A stretch of 64,000 nucleotides of DNA. It comes from Agapetus fuscipes (Eukaryota; Arthropoda; Insecta; Trichoptera; Glossosomatidae). The stretch is taken from the NCBI GenBank assembly GCA_951799405.1, contig OX637337.1:18226347-18290346 (forward strand). The letters run 5' to 3'. This document shows positions 31,193-41,450 of this stretch, one piece after another. The position numbers and the translations under genes were made by a program. Every line of letters begins with the position of its first letter. Position 1 is the stretch's first letter. The notes beneath the pieces were generated by a model. It was not told the origin of the DNA, ran no database searches, and saw nothing but the letters and a program-made list of their open reading frames with translations.

Positions 31193-31654
31193 TCATGAAC
31201 AAATAGGTGCATGCGCGTATGTTAATTTTTTTGGCAAGATCAGCTACCTTTTTTCAATAACTAATCTAAAAAAATGGCCAACACATTAGTGGTCATGCCA
31301 ACCTATTAGTTTAGACACATAATTAAATATTTTACTTGGGTTAATAGGATTACGCAGAAATAGGTCGCTATGACGCTAAACACACAATTTTATTAAATCA
31401 AAATTTGATTCGTAATAATGACGTATTATAATACACGTACAAATTGTCCCGACAAACACCGCTCCCATGCACTAACGAGACATCCAAGTTATCTGGTAAG
31501 TTTGCTCGCCGGTCCTCGTTACCCGCCTCTCCCCTTCCCCCCTCCATACAACTGCGTACCCCGCATCTTTCCCCCTCACCCGGATTAAGGGACAATAGGG
31601 TATGATTATACATGACAAGAAAAAAAAAGAAAAAATATTTTGAGATAAACGTTT

Positions 31655-31880
31655 ATTTTGATTATCATTTGGTGCAATCACACCTCAAGAGCACTGCGGA
31701 GTTATTGGTCGTCGCTAAAAAGCGTTTGACTGAACGCAGGTGCTGCAAGGTTGGATGGATTTTTGGTGACCAGACTTTTGTAAAGGCAGATAAATGTTTG
31801 TGGTCTCCCGTGAATCAAACCCAGTACGTTCCAATTTCGAGCACAAAACGTTAACCAATAAACTACGGATTGGTCTAGCT
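31655..31880 (-). mobile_element. SINE-A, near full length
   Basis: The minus strand has the tRNA-like head (ACCAATCCGTAGTTTATTGG ... TGGGTTTGATTC), then CTTTACAAAAGTCTGGTCAC, CATCCAACCTTGCAGCACC and TGACGACCAATAACTCCGCA, ending at TGCTCTTGAGGTGTGATTGC. Confidence 0.85.
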
Positions 31881-31914
31881 TGGATAATTTTTTCTTTATT
31901 TAATTTTGTCTAGT

Positions 31915-32165
31915 TGATAGTTCAGCAGATACAGCGTTCAATTTCAGAGGGCTAGGGTTCGATTTTCACTGTAACTGCTAAGCTTACTAAGCCTTAACAA
32001 GAAATGAGAATCGACCCGACGAGAGCAGAAACACCCCCCTTTCAAGTAAGGTGGTTGGCGTAAGTCCGACCACCTTATCTGTGAAAATAAATAGATTCTA
32101 CTCGCCACATGTAATGCCTACGGGGACAACGCGGAAAGAAGGTGCACTACATATGTATCCAAGTA
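31915..32165 (+). mobile_element. SINE-B copy
   Basis: Head TAGTTGATAGTTCAGCAGAT, B-box AGGGTTCGATTTTC, CTTACTAAGCCTTAACAAGA, TTCAAGTAAGGTGGTTGGCG, GACCACCTTATCTGTGAAA, TACGGGGACAACGCGGAAAG. Confidence 0.87.
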
Positions 32166-32394
32166 AACTGAGTATATTTAATGCATATAAATTTTATAGT
32201 TTTTAAGCTTGTGTATTAAAAAAAATGTTAGGTAGCACATTGTACTGTTAAATAGTATTTGTATATAGTACATGGTATTTTTAATTAACACGATTTAATG
32301 TACTTATAAATTGCAAAAATTCCTCAGGTTTTTTTAATTAATAAAATAAATGTAGTCCAATTACGGGCGAAAAATAAATCCATATAAAAAAATG

Positions 32395-32590
32395 ACCTTT
32401 TCCAGTGGTACTCCAACGAGGTCTTTAATTATAACGCAAATTCTTGTTGGGCGACTCAATTAAGGCCGCGTATAAAAGATTGAGGACGGCTGATTAAGAT
32501 AATCGTCCGGTCTGCCGAGGCAAAAATAGATTAAAAGTATTTAATTTTAATTAGCGGACTAATTAAATTAATTTCAACGCGGACAGAAAA
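32395..32590. promoter_or_regulatory. Candidate conserved non-coding block
   Basis: Repeat-free and compositionally mixed, with clustered homeodomain-type cores (TTTAATTATAACGC, TTTTAATTAGCGGACTAATT, AAATTAATTT), GGCCGCGTATAAAAG and CGTCCGGTCTGCCGAGGC. Candidate enhancer near a developmental gene. Inference only. Confidence 0.35.
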
Positions 32591-32900
32591 CAGGTACAGA
32601 CATTGTCTTTTTCTTCTTTTTGTTGTGGCAAAGTTTATCACAAATTTGCAAAAATAGACACGATTTAAAAATAATAGAGAATTGAGTGATTATTGGTGCA
32701 ACAGTAGAAATAAAAATTAATGTTTTAATGATAAGTTGTGAGAAGGAATAATTAAATGATAGCCCTCCGAATATGTTGCAAGGCACCTACGTGGCGTTTC
32801 TACCAATGTCTAGAAGCAAGCTTATTAGACCTTTCTGGTAATGCAAATGAAACAATGCCTATGAGACAAAGTTTTTTTTTGAGAGAATAGAGTTCGCTTA

Positions 32901-33056
32901 AGTTATAGGTCGCGTCATGTAAAAAGAACGCTGAGGAAAAGTGGAGGAGGTGTGTTTGCGCATGGGTTACGGTCGCGCAAGTACCAAAAAGTCCGCTAAA
33001 TAGCCTACTGCGCAGCTCGCCGCCAGCGTTCTTTTTACATGACGCGACCTATAACT
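32901..33056. mobile_element. MITE with perfect 33 bp terminal inverted repeats
   Basis: 32901-32933 and 33024-33056 are exact reverse complements, starting AGTTATAGGTCGCGTCATGT. The interior is GC-rich, with TTGCGCATGGGTTACGGTCG and CTGCGCAGCTCGCCGCC. Total 156 bp. No clear target duplication. Single copy here, with perfect arms, so possibly recent. Confidence 0.9.
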
Positions 33057-33569
33057 AGACGCGCGCTGAAACAAAAGTGATAGACCATACACCAAACATA
33101 GATTCTATAAAGTAAACAATGTGCGTAGAAATAATTGTGAATATTTTTCAAATAAATCTAAGGTGTTTTTACTTCCAATGAACCCGAAAAAATTAACAAT
33201 AATATCTAGGCCAACAGTGGCGCTACCATATCTCTTGAGATATCTGTTATCAGCCTTATCAAGTAGAGTAGAAGTTACATGTAATTATGAAACGGTGTAT
33301 TGACACAAGAATACGCTGGAAATCTGTGCCTTAGATAACGGTAATTTAAAAAATCACAAATCTTATCGTACTGTATCTATTCACTATTGCGATGCTTAAT
33401 ACTATATGACGTGACTTATCAAGCGCGCGCATTCGGTAGAAGTAAATATTTTTTTATTACATTTAATTTGTCGTAAAGCAGCACTAACTTCATTATAAAA
33501 TACGTATGTTTTAATGTACACAGTCTCAATTATAAATATATGAAATGTTATGCAATATGATCTTTAACA

Positions 33570-33835
33570 TATGGATGGTTGATTAAAGAGGGCTCCGACA
33601 AACGACTGACATAAAGAGTGTACAAAGGAATTGTCACAGGCAAGCATGGAAGAGGTAGAACGGGGAAAAGATGGATTGATCAAATAGGCAAAATTACAAA
33701 TCACTAAAATAAGCAGAGTGAGAAAAAAAGAAGAGCACGTATGAAAAGAGTGATGATAAAAAAGTATGCTTAGACAGAACAAAGAAGAGACACATTTGCA
33801 GGGGTATTAGCCACCCCTAGTGGAGTAGCGGCTGA
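33570..33835 (+). pseudogene. RTE-A ORF C-terminal remnant
   Basis: GTGTACAAAGGAATTGTCAC leads into a GKHGRGRTGKRWIDQIGKIA-like string, then QSRTR-like KKKRARMKRVMIKKYA. Followed by GCCACCCCTAGTGGAGTAGC, the 3' flank seen in the other subfamily copies. Confidence 0.75.
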
Positions 33836-33869
33836 ATTTAAGTACTCTTCCTTTGGTATTGTGTCCATG

Positions 33870-34000
33870 CTCTCCTTGAATTTTTTTTTCCTGAATACTG
33901 TTCTTTTCAGGAGTTCCATTTTCATTTCATAGTTCAAAACGCTGAAACCCTTCCCCTCTGCTGATACGAGCATTCTACCAACTGAGCTCTCGACCGGACC
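33870..34000 (-). mobile_element. SINE-B head-side fragment
   Basis: The minus strand: GGTCCGGTCGAGAGCTCAGT, TGGTAGAATGCTCGTATC, GAAGGGTTTCAGCG. Good A-box, body lost after ~100 bp. Confidence 0.75.
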
Positions 34001-34279
34001 ATAAAAAAAAACATCAACCAACCTTAAACAAGCGTCAGGTGTGATGTTTTTTACGTTGTTTATACCTGAATGTGCGGCCGTCAATCAAAGGGGAAATGTA
34101 CGTACGAAATGACGCGTGCATTTTACATGCAGGCCCATTAATTAAAACGTTCCCAATAACGTACCTGGAAAGTTGGTGCGATGCGTATTTTTCGACTGAA
34201 AAACAAAACACAAAACGGATAGGTGAAATAGGTAAACAAGCTGCCCAAATACTGAAACTTCTTACTGTGAGGGCTGTTT

Positions 34280-34445
34280 TTAATTTTGGTGAAGGTTGAG
34301 TAAGTTAGCCTTGCCGGTATTTTATTTCGGGATTGAAAGAAGCAACGAAACGGGAAATAATATCTGACACCCTTGGAAGGCTTTGAAACCAAGCCTTTGG
34401 CATGGAATGCCAGTATTTTATCATTTGAGTTATCGATTAGATGGT
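34280..34445 (-). mobile_element. SINE-B fragment
   Basis: The minus strand: ATAACTCAAATGATAAAATA, GGCATTCCATGCCAAAGGC, GTGTCAGATATTATTTCCCG, CCGGCAAGGCTAACTTACTC. The 3' part is missing. Confidence 0.8.
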
Positions 34446-34497
34446 ATTTTTACAATTTACACTATTTTCTTGTATTTTTTTTTACCAATAAATAAAA

Positions 34498-34552
34498 ATG
34501 AGATCACCTGAGGATACAAACGGTTTGTTAGCGAAACCGGTTTTGGACATTT
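34498..34552 (+). repeat. Hammerhead-like motif, diverged copy
   Basis: ATCACCTGAGGATACAAACG then GTTTGTTAGCGAAACCGGTT. CTGAGGA fits the CUGANGA core and GCGAAACCGGTT follows as in 4440-4480. The intervening stem is different in sequence (ACAAA/TTTGT) but still pairs. The stem I pairing is poor. Confidence 0.6.
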
Positions 34553-34964
34553 AATTAAACTTAAAAGTAAACATAAAACAAAGGCGAAATTACAAGTTGC
34601 TTCGAGCTTCAAGTGTGAACCTTAAACGGTAATCAATCTTTTAACATAGATTATTATAGATTCTAATTAAGTAAATTTTGTGAGTGAGTATTTTAAAAGA
34701 TTAGTTAGAAAGCAAATTTTATTTGCTCCACTCCATTTTGTTTTAGTTTTTTGTACGTCCCCTTTCCATAGAGCAGTGGCGCACTGTCCAATCAAGCTGA
34801 TAACAGGCCCATTACCTGATATTACTTTATTCAAACTACGTCACTGCATTCACTGGTACAAACGCGGGGTTACTCACCAAGCGCCATAGCTCATAAATGT
34901 ATTTTTTTGTCGTTCTAATGACGTACATTTTTTTGTGTTCGTCTCTTGTTTATATTCCAGTTGA

Positions 34965-35275
34965 TGGTTCATTTGAAAGAATGCTTATATTCCAAGCCTG
35001 AGGTCTAGGGTTCGATCTCCCCTAAGGTCGTTAAAATAAATTTTGGTATTACTTCCTAACCCACAACCAAAATATCTGCAAGGTATACTAAGTCTTCCCA
35101 ATAGATGATAACCAGCCCCCTCGGCAGCTGGAAAACCTCCACTGCAAGTGCAGTGGCTTGCGTAAGCTAGTCCATTTCATTGTGAAAATAAAAAGTATCA
35201 CACGTGACATGTTATCCCTTTGGGGTCAACAGGTCAACGGGGTAAGAAATTAGTAATTACACTATAGCTTGTTTC
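34965..35275 (+). mobile_element. SINE-B, full length, diverged
   Basis: AGTTGATGGTTCATTTGAAA head, B-box TAGGGTTCGATCTCCCC, CAAAATATCTGCAAGGTATA, GGCAGCTGGAAAACCTCCAC, CAAGTGCAGTGGCTTGCG, ends ATTACACTATAGCTTGTTTC. Confidence 0.88.
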
Positions 35276-35292
35276 TATTGTTTTTTTTTAAT

Positions 35293-35545
35293 CTAAATCT
35301 AAATCTAAGCTGCAAAGATATGTATCATTTGAGATTCATATTAAATGCATTCCCACAAGCAGACACGCATAATTTCGCACTCACACATGCCGCATGTGGA
35401 CCTACAATATAAAAACCCAATTCTCAAATGGACATAAGCCCTGCAACTCTTGCCGACCTTCCCTGAAACAGGGGTGACATTGGCAAAGTGAACCATTGCT
35501 TACAGTATGGGTGGTCAGCCTCATACCAACCTATAAGTCGAGGGA
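35293..35545 (-). mobile_element. RTE-A LINE 3'-end copy, full module
   Basis: The plus strand starts AAATCTAAATCTAAGCTGCA and ends ACCAACCTATAAGTCGAGGG. Well conserved. The tail unit here is ATCTAA/AATCTA, a third tail variant. Confidence 0.93.
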
Positions 35546-36305
35546 AAATTACATTGAAATATTTGAGATATTTAAGAACAATCCATGCAAACTAAGAAAG
35601 TGATAGTGGATTGAATAATATTTAGGGCACTGATATTTCTCTTTTGGAATTTTCCGTTGTTGTTTTAATAACAATAATAAAAGAAGCAAAATATCACATA
35701 ATCTCATCCATAAAATGTCCTCGACTAAGTAGGTACATCTTGAGAAATCACAATGTCTCTAAAATTAGCTATAGTATTCAATTCACTTTAAAAAGTATAA
35801 AAAATATATTAAAACACATTGTTGCCGCATGCCTTTTTTTAAATGATGCAAATTGTAAATATTTTGAGCTGTTTCTTTTGAAACTCAAAGCTCCGTGTTA
35901 TAACTATGGGTACATCCGTTCCAGTTGCACCACTTATTCCATACAACAACGGACAGTAGTTAGGAGCGAAGCATTTTTTTTCCAACGGACATTTTTCAGA
36001 TTTTTTTTCGGACAATCAATCACGGGATGCAATTTGTAATTATTGTGAAAAACGCCAGATTCATTGATAAAATAAATTAATCCCCAGGTTTTTTTTGCAG
36101 TGCGCAATTTTTTTTTTTTTTTTTTTGGCGCGTTTCGATTGGAGTGACATTGTTAGTGCATTTGGTGGATGAGTTTTTTTTATTTTACGATTGATGCATT
36201 TGCCAAAAATAATAAATTACTAATGAAGAGAACCTGGTGAAAAATTTAACGTACACAAGAAAAAAGAGTAAGAAACTTTTCATTTTGATGCAAAAATATG
36301 TGTCA
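35546..36305. other. No recognisable gene
   Basis: AT-rich, with T-runs at 36101-36126. An open frame of 131 codons at 35644-36039 has no recognisable domain and looks like non-coding composition. Confidence 0.4.
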
Positions 36306-36309
36306 TTAA

Positions 36310-36478
36310 AGGCTAGTTCGGCTAAATGTGTGCGAACCACAAAAAATTAGTCGAGTAGTTTAGTCAATGATTTAGTCGAGTCGATCCATTTTACTCTATT
36401 TTAACGGGCGAGTAGCGCCCCGCCCACCACTAAATTACTCGCTATTCGACTAAAATAGTCGCCTTGTCCGAACTAGCC
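36310..36478. mobile_element. TTAA-flanked MITE (piggyBac-like)
   Basis: Ends GGCTAGTTCGG and CCGAACTAGCC, flanked on both sides by TTAA (36306-36309 and 36479-36482). Subterminal TTAGTCGAGTAGTTTAGTC and GCTATTCGACTAAAATAGTC are inverted variants of one motif. 168 bp, no ORF. Confidence 0.85.
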
Positions 36479-36929
36479 TTAATTGATGAGGCATTTACTT
36501 CGTATCCCTTCATTTAAAGCGAATAACAACTAAAAAATCTTTGTACGTAGTTACATGAGTAAAATTATTTTAAATTTGTATCTGATAATGTGATTTTTTT
36601 ATGAAACTAGATGTAGGTACATTAATAAATTTTATTCATTCTGTAACCACATACAATGTTTTTTTTTGTATGTAAATATATTTTTATTATTATATGGCTT
36701 GAATTTGCGGAAATTTTGTGTGTATAAAAGACGAATGAGAAAACTGGTAAAGTAATGGTTTGGTCAGACAAGTGGAATTTAAAATAGGTATATTTTTGGT
36801 TTTAAGTACTGTTCATGCTATATTTTCTTACATAATAATTAGAATTCTTACAGAGCTTTTCAGTTCGATCAAATATATCAAGGTTTTCGTCCTTATTCGT
36901 ATTCTAAGAAATATGTATCTTACTACCAG

Positions 36930-37175
36930 TCCGTAGTCCAATGGTTCTAACACTTCGAACTCGTAATCGGAAGGTAGTGGGTTCGATTCCCGGTGCAAAA
37001 GAAATAAATGCTTATCGCGTAATCTATTTTTAACAAAGGCCGGTCACCAATCATTCATTGTCTATACAGCCTTACAGTACAGGTCTTGTTACGATCAAGC
37101 TTGCAGATGGCTCTTGAGGTGTGAATATGTGATTCAAAATCAGCGCCCATAAAATAAATCAACTCATCGCATTAT
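36930..37175 (+). mobile_element. SINE-A, full length
   Basis: AGTCCGTAGTCCAATGGTTC, anticodon arm with CGAACTCGTAATCGG, B-box GGGTTCGATTCCC, then AAAGGCCGGTCACCAATC, CAGCCTTACAGTAC, GATCAAGCTTGCAGATGG and CTCTTGAGGTGTGAATATG, ending AAATCAGCGCCCATAAAAT. Confidence 0.9.
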
Positions 37176-37239
37176 GTTTTTAAGTATTGCTAGGTGTAAA
37201 AAATGTTTCAATTTTAGTATGCTGTAGCCTCTTACAAAT

Positions 37240-37455
37240 CTCCCTCCACCCTCGGCCTGCCCTAATCTTAACCCAAAACCTCCGTCCCATGCAAGCTACA
37301 TAATTATCTCGGGGAATGGGGCATTAACGAAGTGCCCGATTTACATATCGACCCGCGCCGAGCACAGAATGGCCTGTTAATAAGCCAGCGCCTGTAGACG
37401 TCCCATACATAAAGTTAATATTTAATTTCATCGCATGGTGAGGGTGCTTGTTAGG
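37240..37455. promoter_or_regulatory. Candidate conserved non-coding block
   Basis: Repeat-free, GC-balanced: TATCTCGGGGAATGGGGC, GAAGTGCCCGATTTACATAT, CGACCCGCGCCGAGCACAG, CCAGCGCCTGTAGACGTC, AAGTTAATATTTAATTTCAT. Stands out from the AT-rich flanks. Regulatory role is inference. Confidence 0.35.
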
Positions 37456-38200
37456 GAACTTTTGTAACCCTGTCAAGTTTTTTTTTTAATTTTGGAATTT
37501 TCTATTGTATTTATTTGTGTATTACGTACACTCATGTTGGCAGTTTTTTGCGTATCAGTTTGTAAATAAAAGATAAGAACATAAAAACAATGGACTTTAT
37601 TTTTCCTCTAACTAATAATGTATTAATTTTTAAAGTATACAATAATTTAATGTATTAAACTAAAATACAATAAATGCTGATTATACAAATGATAACCCCT
37701 AAAGCTGTGAATAGTACGAGACATCTATAATAAAGTTTTTATGTCTAATTGAGTGTCCTATTAGTTTGGTGTTCCACTTCGAAATGTTACTTGTAAGCTC
37801 TATTCTTTCTGCTCCTCCATCACATTTTCGTTGGACTGTCCACCAATGATGTCTTGCCCATCTTCCTCCAAATCCACATCTTGATTACCTCTAGGCGGTC
37901 CCTTTCGTATTTCTGGATTGTCAAATTTTCGCGGCAAGAAGCATTCATTTTCTTGTTAATATAATTCAACCAAAAAAATGATGGATTTAATACTTCTTCT
38001 AAAATTCGATGAACGAGCTATTCAAGGAGAATCTACAGTCACAAACCATCAAATAATAAGGATTGGAGTATATAAAACAGGAGATATTGAGGACAGTGTT
38101 GCGTTTGAGAGGTCTGGATGGCAGTTGTGTCTCATACTCTGCTTTAATGTTGTAGGCTAGTTCCGTGCCCATTTTATTATTATGTCAATGGAGAAATGAG
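37456..38200. other. No recognisable feature
   Basis: AT-rich. A 60-codon open frame at 37978-38160 shows no domain. No repeat match. Confidence 0.4.
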
Positions 38201-38204
38201 TGAT

Positions 38205-38290
38205 AGACAGGTTGGGGAGATGGGTGGGTGAGAGGGGTGATTGGGAGGTGGGTGGTTGGGAGGAGGTGACTGGGAGGGGGGTGAGACCGC
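38205..38290 (+). repeat. G-rich degenerate tandem repeat
   Basis: Units of the kind GATTGGGAGGTGGGTGGTTG recur from 38205 to 38285, with GGGG and GGGGGG runs. Quadruplex potential. Confidence 0.75.
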
Positions 38291-38689
38291 CCAGACATTA
38301 GTCGTGCTTGCATCTCGCAAGTGAGAATCTGTGAATGGACCAATCGCATCTTATTAAGCGACTATTCAAACAACTTTTCTGCATGGAGGATGGATGCGCA
38401 AGGAGAAATGGAGAAGTAAGGGAAGCGATCTGAAATGGGGGAAATATTTATTCTAATTTTACAATCATTCCTTTTCTTATATTATTATTTTCTTTTAAAT
38501 TGAAAAGTGGAACGCAATTCACCAAGCATTTTTTACCGAGCCAGAAATAGGTAGTCAGTGACTACTAGTCACATCATCAATTAATGATTGATTTATTTTG
38601 AATAAATTAGTAAGTAATACGTACTCAATGACATCTGTTGAACCAAGGTCAAAGTTATCGTTAATACAGCACGATGGTATTCGAACTTG

Positions 38690-38990
38690 GTCCTTACCGG
38701 TCCGTAGTCCAGGTGGTAACACTTCGGACTCGTAACTGGAAGGTCGTGGGTTCGAATCCCGGCAGAGCACAAAAAATATACCATTTATATTTTCAAATTT
38801 GCCCTTCGCTGGGTTGAAAAATTCATAAACCTTTACCAAAGACCGGTCATCAAAAGGTCCATCCAGCCTTACAACAATTGGGTCTTTCTTGAGAATTGGC
38901 GCTTTCTACAGCGACGACCAAGCTCACAGAGGGCTCTTGAGGTGTGATACACACAAAAACAGCGCTCACCAAATAAATCAGCCTATTTTT
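38690..38990 (+). mobile_element. SINE-A, best copy
   Basis: ACCGGTCCGTAGTCCAGGTG, CACTTCGGACTCGTAACTGG, AAGGTCGTGGGTTCGAATCC, then ATTTGCCCTTCGCTGGGTTG, ACCTTTACCAAAGACCGGTC, GTCCATCCAGCCTTACAACA, GGGCTCTTGAGGTGTGATAC and CAGCGCTCACCAAATAAATC. A- and B-boxes and a Thr(CGT)-type anticodon loop are intact. Confidence 0.93.
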
Positions 38991-38994
38991 TTTT

Positions 38995-39135
38995 TTTTTT
39001 TTACAGCGCCTTGCTTTAGCTGCCATCATACTTTAAAGCCGATCGACCTTAGGTGACCGGTCTTTATTAAATGCAACTGATATTTATAACCCAGCGACGA
39101 GCGACCATAGCGTTAACCACTAGACTACAGACCAA
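38995..39135 (-). mobile_element. SINE-A with internal deletion, head-to-tail opposed to neighbour
   Basis: The minus strand: GGTCTGTAGTCTAGTGGTTA, ACGCTATGGTCGCTCGTCGC, then TTTAATAAAGACCGGTCACC. It begins where the plus-strand SINE-A ends, across a 20 nt T run, as if inserted at the poly-A tail. Confidence 0.75.
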
Positions 39136-39739
39136 TCCAAGTTATTTTTCGTTTTATGGCCTCATTAGTTGGGACGAGTTTATCCACGCCAACCAACTAG
39201 AGAAATATAATCGCCTCCACTCCGCTTGTCCGCCCAGCGTATTGCCCGCACCGTGTCACTACAAATCGGTCAAGATAACTCGTCCACGGGCAGCTCGTTC
39301 ATGGACAAATCGGACACACGACAGTTCGTCTATACGACTTTTCGGTCACATACAATTTATGCTCCACAGACAGCTCCATCACAGAAAACTTGCTCTCCAT
39401 AAAACCTTTGCAATTACTTTTTTTTTTTTTTAATTGTGGTTTTCTGCGAGGGAGAAATGTTGTTGACTGAAAGGCTGTGTGGTGATGAACTGTCGTGGGA
39501 CCGATTTGTCTGTGGACGGGTTGTCTGTGACCGATTTGTCGTGGAGCCTTCCTCTACGGTGGCAGACTGGGATCGAAACGGTTGTTATGCACGCCTCGAC
39601 ACACTACACTGGGTCTCTGGATGAGACACCGTCACCTGTTGACTAAATGCCTAGAAAAACATCGATCCATGATAAAAAAAAGAGTAGCAGTGGCGTGCAT
39701 AGCATTTCAGGTGTGGGTAGGCAACGCAAAAAAAAACGA

Positions 39740-39835
39740 AACAAAAGTGCACATGAAATACAGCCTCCGTATCACGTTGTCCTCGAAGGGGTCGTATGTG
39801 ATATTTGGAACCTATTTATTTCATGGACAAACTTG
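39740..39835 (-). mobile_element. SINE-B tail fragment
   Basis: Plus-strand CGTATCACGTTGTCCTCGAA, GGGGTCGTATGTGATATTTG, GAACCTATTTATTTC match the SINE-B tail read in reverse. Confidence 0.7.
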
Positions 39836-40019
39836 AACAAACTACATATAAGGGAGTTTTTTGAAAAGCAGACATTACTGTTTTGACAATGTTATTTTAT
39901 TTGTATGTTATATTATACCTACTCTGCGTTTCAAGGTTTTCTGAAGCTAACATTAAAGATAAGTGGGAATCGTAGGTACAGATTTTGCTGCACATATATT
40001 ACCTACAACCTCTTACAGC

Positions 40020-40255
40020 ATTGTCAGTTGGTTGAATTCTAGCGTTCCATGCCAGAGGCCAGAAAATCTCCAAATAAAAATACTGGCTAAGCTTTCTCAG
40101 TCTTCAAAAAAAATGAGGACCTTAATCCTCTTGAATTGGGAAACCCGCATTTCAAGCGAATCTGTTTGCGTAAGGTTGACCATACGCGAAGCGACTCCTT
40201 CAAGGACACCACGGTAAGGAGTTGCACTATACATGCAGCTAAGTTTTATTGCGTT
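40020..40255 (+). mobile_element. SINE-B copy, shortened head
   Basis: GTCAGTTGGTTGAATTCTAG, GCGTTCCATGCCAGAGG, CAAATAAAAATACTGGCTAA, GAATTGGGAAACCCGC, AGGACACCACGGTAAGGAGT, ending ATGCAGCTAAGTTTTATTGC. Confidence 0.82.
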
Positions 40256-40692
40256 GTGAGGTTAGAATCATTTGAAGCTAATGGGCAATTATGATTTTCG
40301 ATATCCTTTGGAATTGGAAACAAAGATTGTATTTTTCTTTCGCCTCAGACTATCATTCAATGATTACATAGTATGATGCTATTATGGGATGACTGTTGAC
40401 TCGTGACTCATGAGATCTGACTCACGGGTCATCATCTAATAGCGGTATAGCACTTTTATGGTAGGACGGCACTCCCACACTAAACAACAAATGCAAGGCG
40501 GATGAAACAACAGAAACAACACTGTTATTCAACGTCCTTTGATATAAAATAAATGATAGTTCATAGTTTACTCTGCAAGAATTGTGAAAGTTAAGGTGCA
40601 AGAGAATGAGATGAAAAAGGGATTGCTGAAAGATTTAAGGTCAAATTTTAACTGGATTTACCATCTATAATTAAACTACAAGATTAATTTCA

Positions 40693-40842
40693 GTTTTCGG
40701 ATATTAAACGAACCTTTATGTTAGAACTTACATTATTTTCGATGTTTCGTTGGTGACTTGGCCAGTGTCATGCAGAAAGGAACGAAACGTCAACAGTAAT
40801 TGAATTACTTCCATAACGGTTCGCCTAGTATCCGAAAAGTGC
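40693..40842. mobile_element. TIR element related to the 52.6 kb palindrome
   Basis: The left end TTTTCGGATATTAAACGAAC is answered by right end GGTTCGCCTAGTATCCGAAA. TTAGAACTTACATTATTTTC follows the left end. The interior holds CGAAACGTCAACAGTAATTG. 52597-52736 is a loop-less version of the same termini. Confidence 0.8.
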
Positions 40843-41078
40843 AATAAATCTAGTCAGTTAATTATATCATGTAAATATGCCAAAAGATTGATCTGTGGCG
40901 AAACGTTAATAAAAGAAAACATTTGTGGACATAATTAACTGATTACGAAAAAAGATCCTCGACCCTGATGTGATTTTAAGCCTTATCCAATTACTTTTGC
41001 AACTAAGATCATAAAATAAGACGTAATTAATTGAAAAAATCTATGAAATACAACAAAACAACTAAATTGAAAATTTCA
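40843..41078. other. No recognisable feature
   Basis: AT-rich; contains GATCTGTGGCGAAACGTTAA (40890-40910), similar in style to other GCGAAAC motifs but without the CTGANGA half. Confidence 0.35.
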
Positions 41079-41079
41079 A

Positions 41080-41180
41080 AATAATAAAAACAACTTGTAT
41101 TAGGTTACGGGGCGAGTAAAATTCAATAATGTACGACGGGTTTCAGAAACAATGTTTCCATCGTCAGGTACAAAATATTA
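41080..41180 (-). ncRNA. Hammerhead-ribozyme-like motif in a repeat
   Basis: The minus strand (41177-41125) reads GTAC-CTGACGA-T-GGAAAC-ATT-GTTTCT-GAAA-CCCG-TC-GTAC. CTGACGA fits CUGANGA; GGAAAC/GTTTCT is a six-pair stem II with one G-U; GAAA follows; the GTC before the second GTAC gives a canonical cleavage triplet; GTAC/GTAC closes stem I. The unpaired T after CTGACGA departs from the classical core. The rest of the repeat (TACTCGCCCCGTAACC) is shared with 11440-11530. Confidence 0.5.
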
Positions 41181-41207
41181 CTACTTTAAATTTAAAAGCA
41201 TTTGCCA

Positions 41208-41330
41208 CAAAATTGCAGATAGACCGCCATTTTTTTCTGTCCTTGCCTAGGTACTTCTTCCATTTTCTCCAGAGTCATAATCTTTTACATGCAAGTTGTC
41301 CTTTAATTATGACTCTGGATTAACTTGATC
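41208..41330 (-). pseudogene. RTE-A ORF C-terminal remnant
   Basis: The minus strand encodes QSHN-like sequence followed by KRLTLEKMEEVPRQGQKKMAV-style codons, collinear with the NKRRACMKKVMTLEEMKEVC region. Heavily decayed. Confidence 0.7.
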
Positions 41331-41450
41331 CGGAAAATGGTAGTATTGCAGTTCGATTACTGAAATGGAAGAAGAATGTTTTGTATTTTTTATTTATTTC
41401 AAATTGTGTCTTTGTACTTACCCTACTAATTAATTTATCTATTGTTCCAG

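Noticed and set aside
31398..31681. Overlapping minus-strand frames as a small gene
   Set aside because: Low-complexity, mutually overlapping, no motif; next to a SINE-A.
35644..36039. 131-codon open frame as a gene
   Set aside because: Lys/Ile/Asn/Phe-rich composition follows the AT content; no domain, no splice signals, no sign of coding bias.
38690..38765. Functional tRNA-Thr(CGT) gene
   Set aside because: The tRNA-like head is continuous with the SINE-A body found in many other places, and the acceptor stem does not close. It is a SINE promoter.
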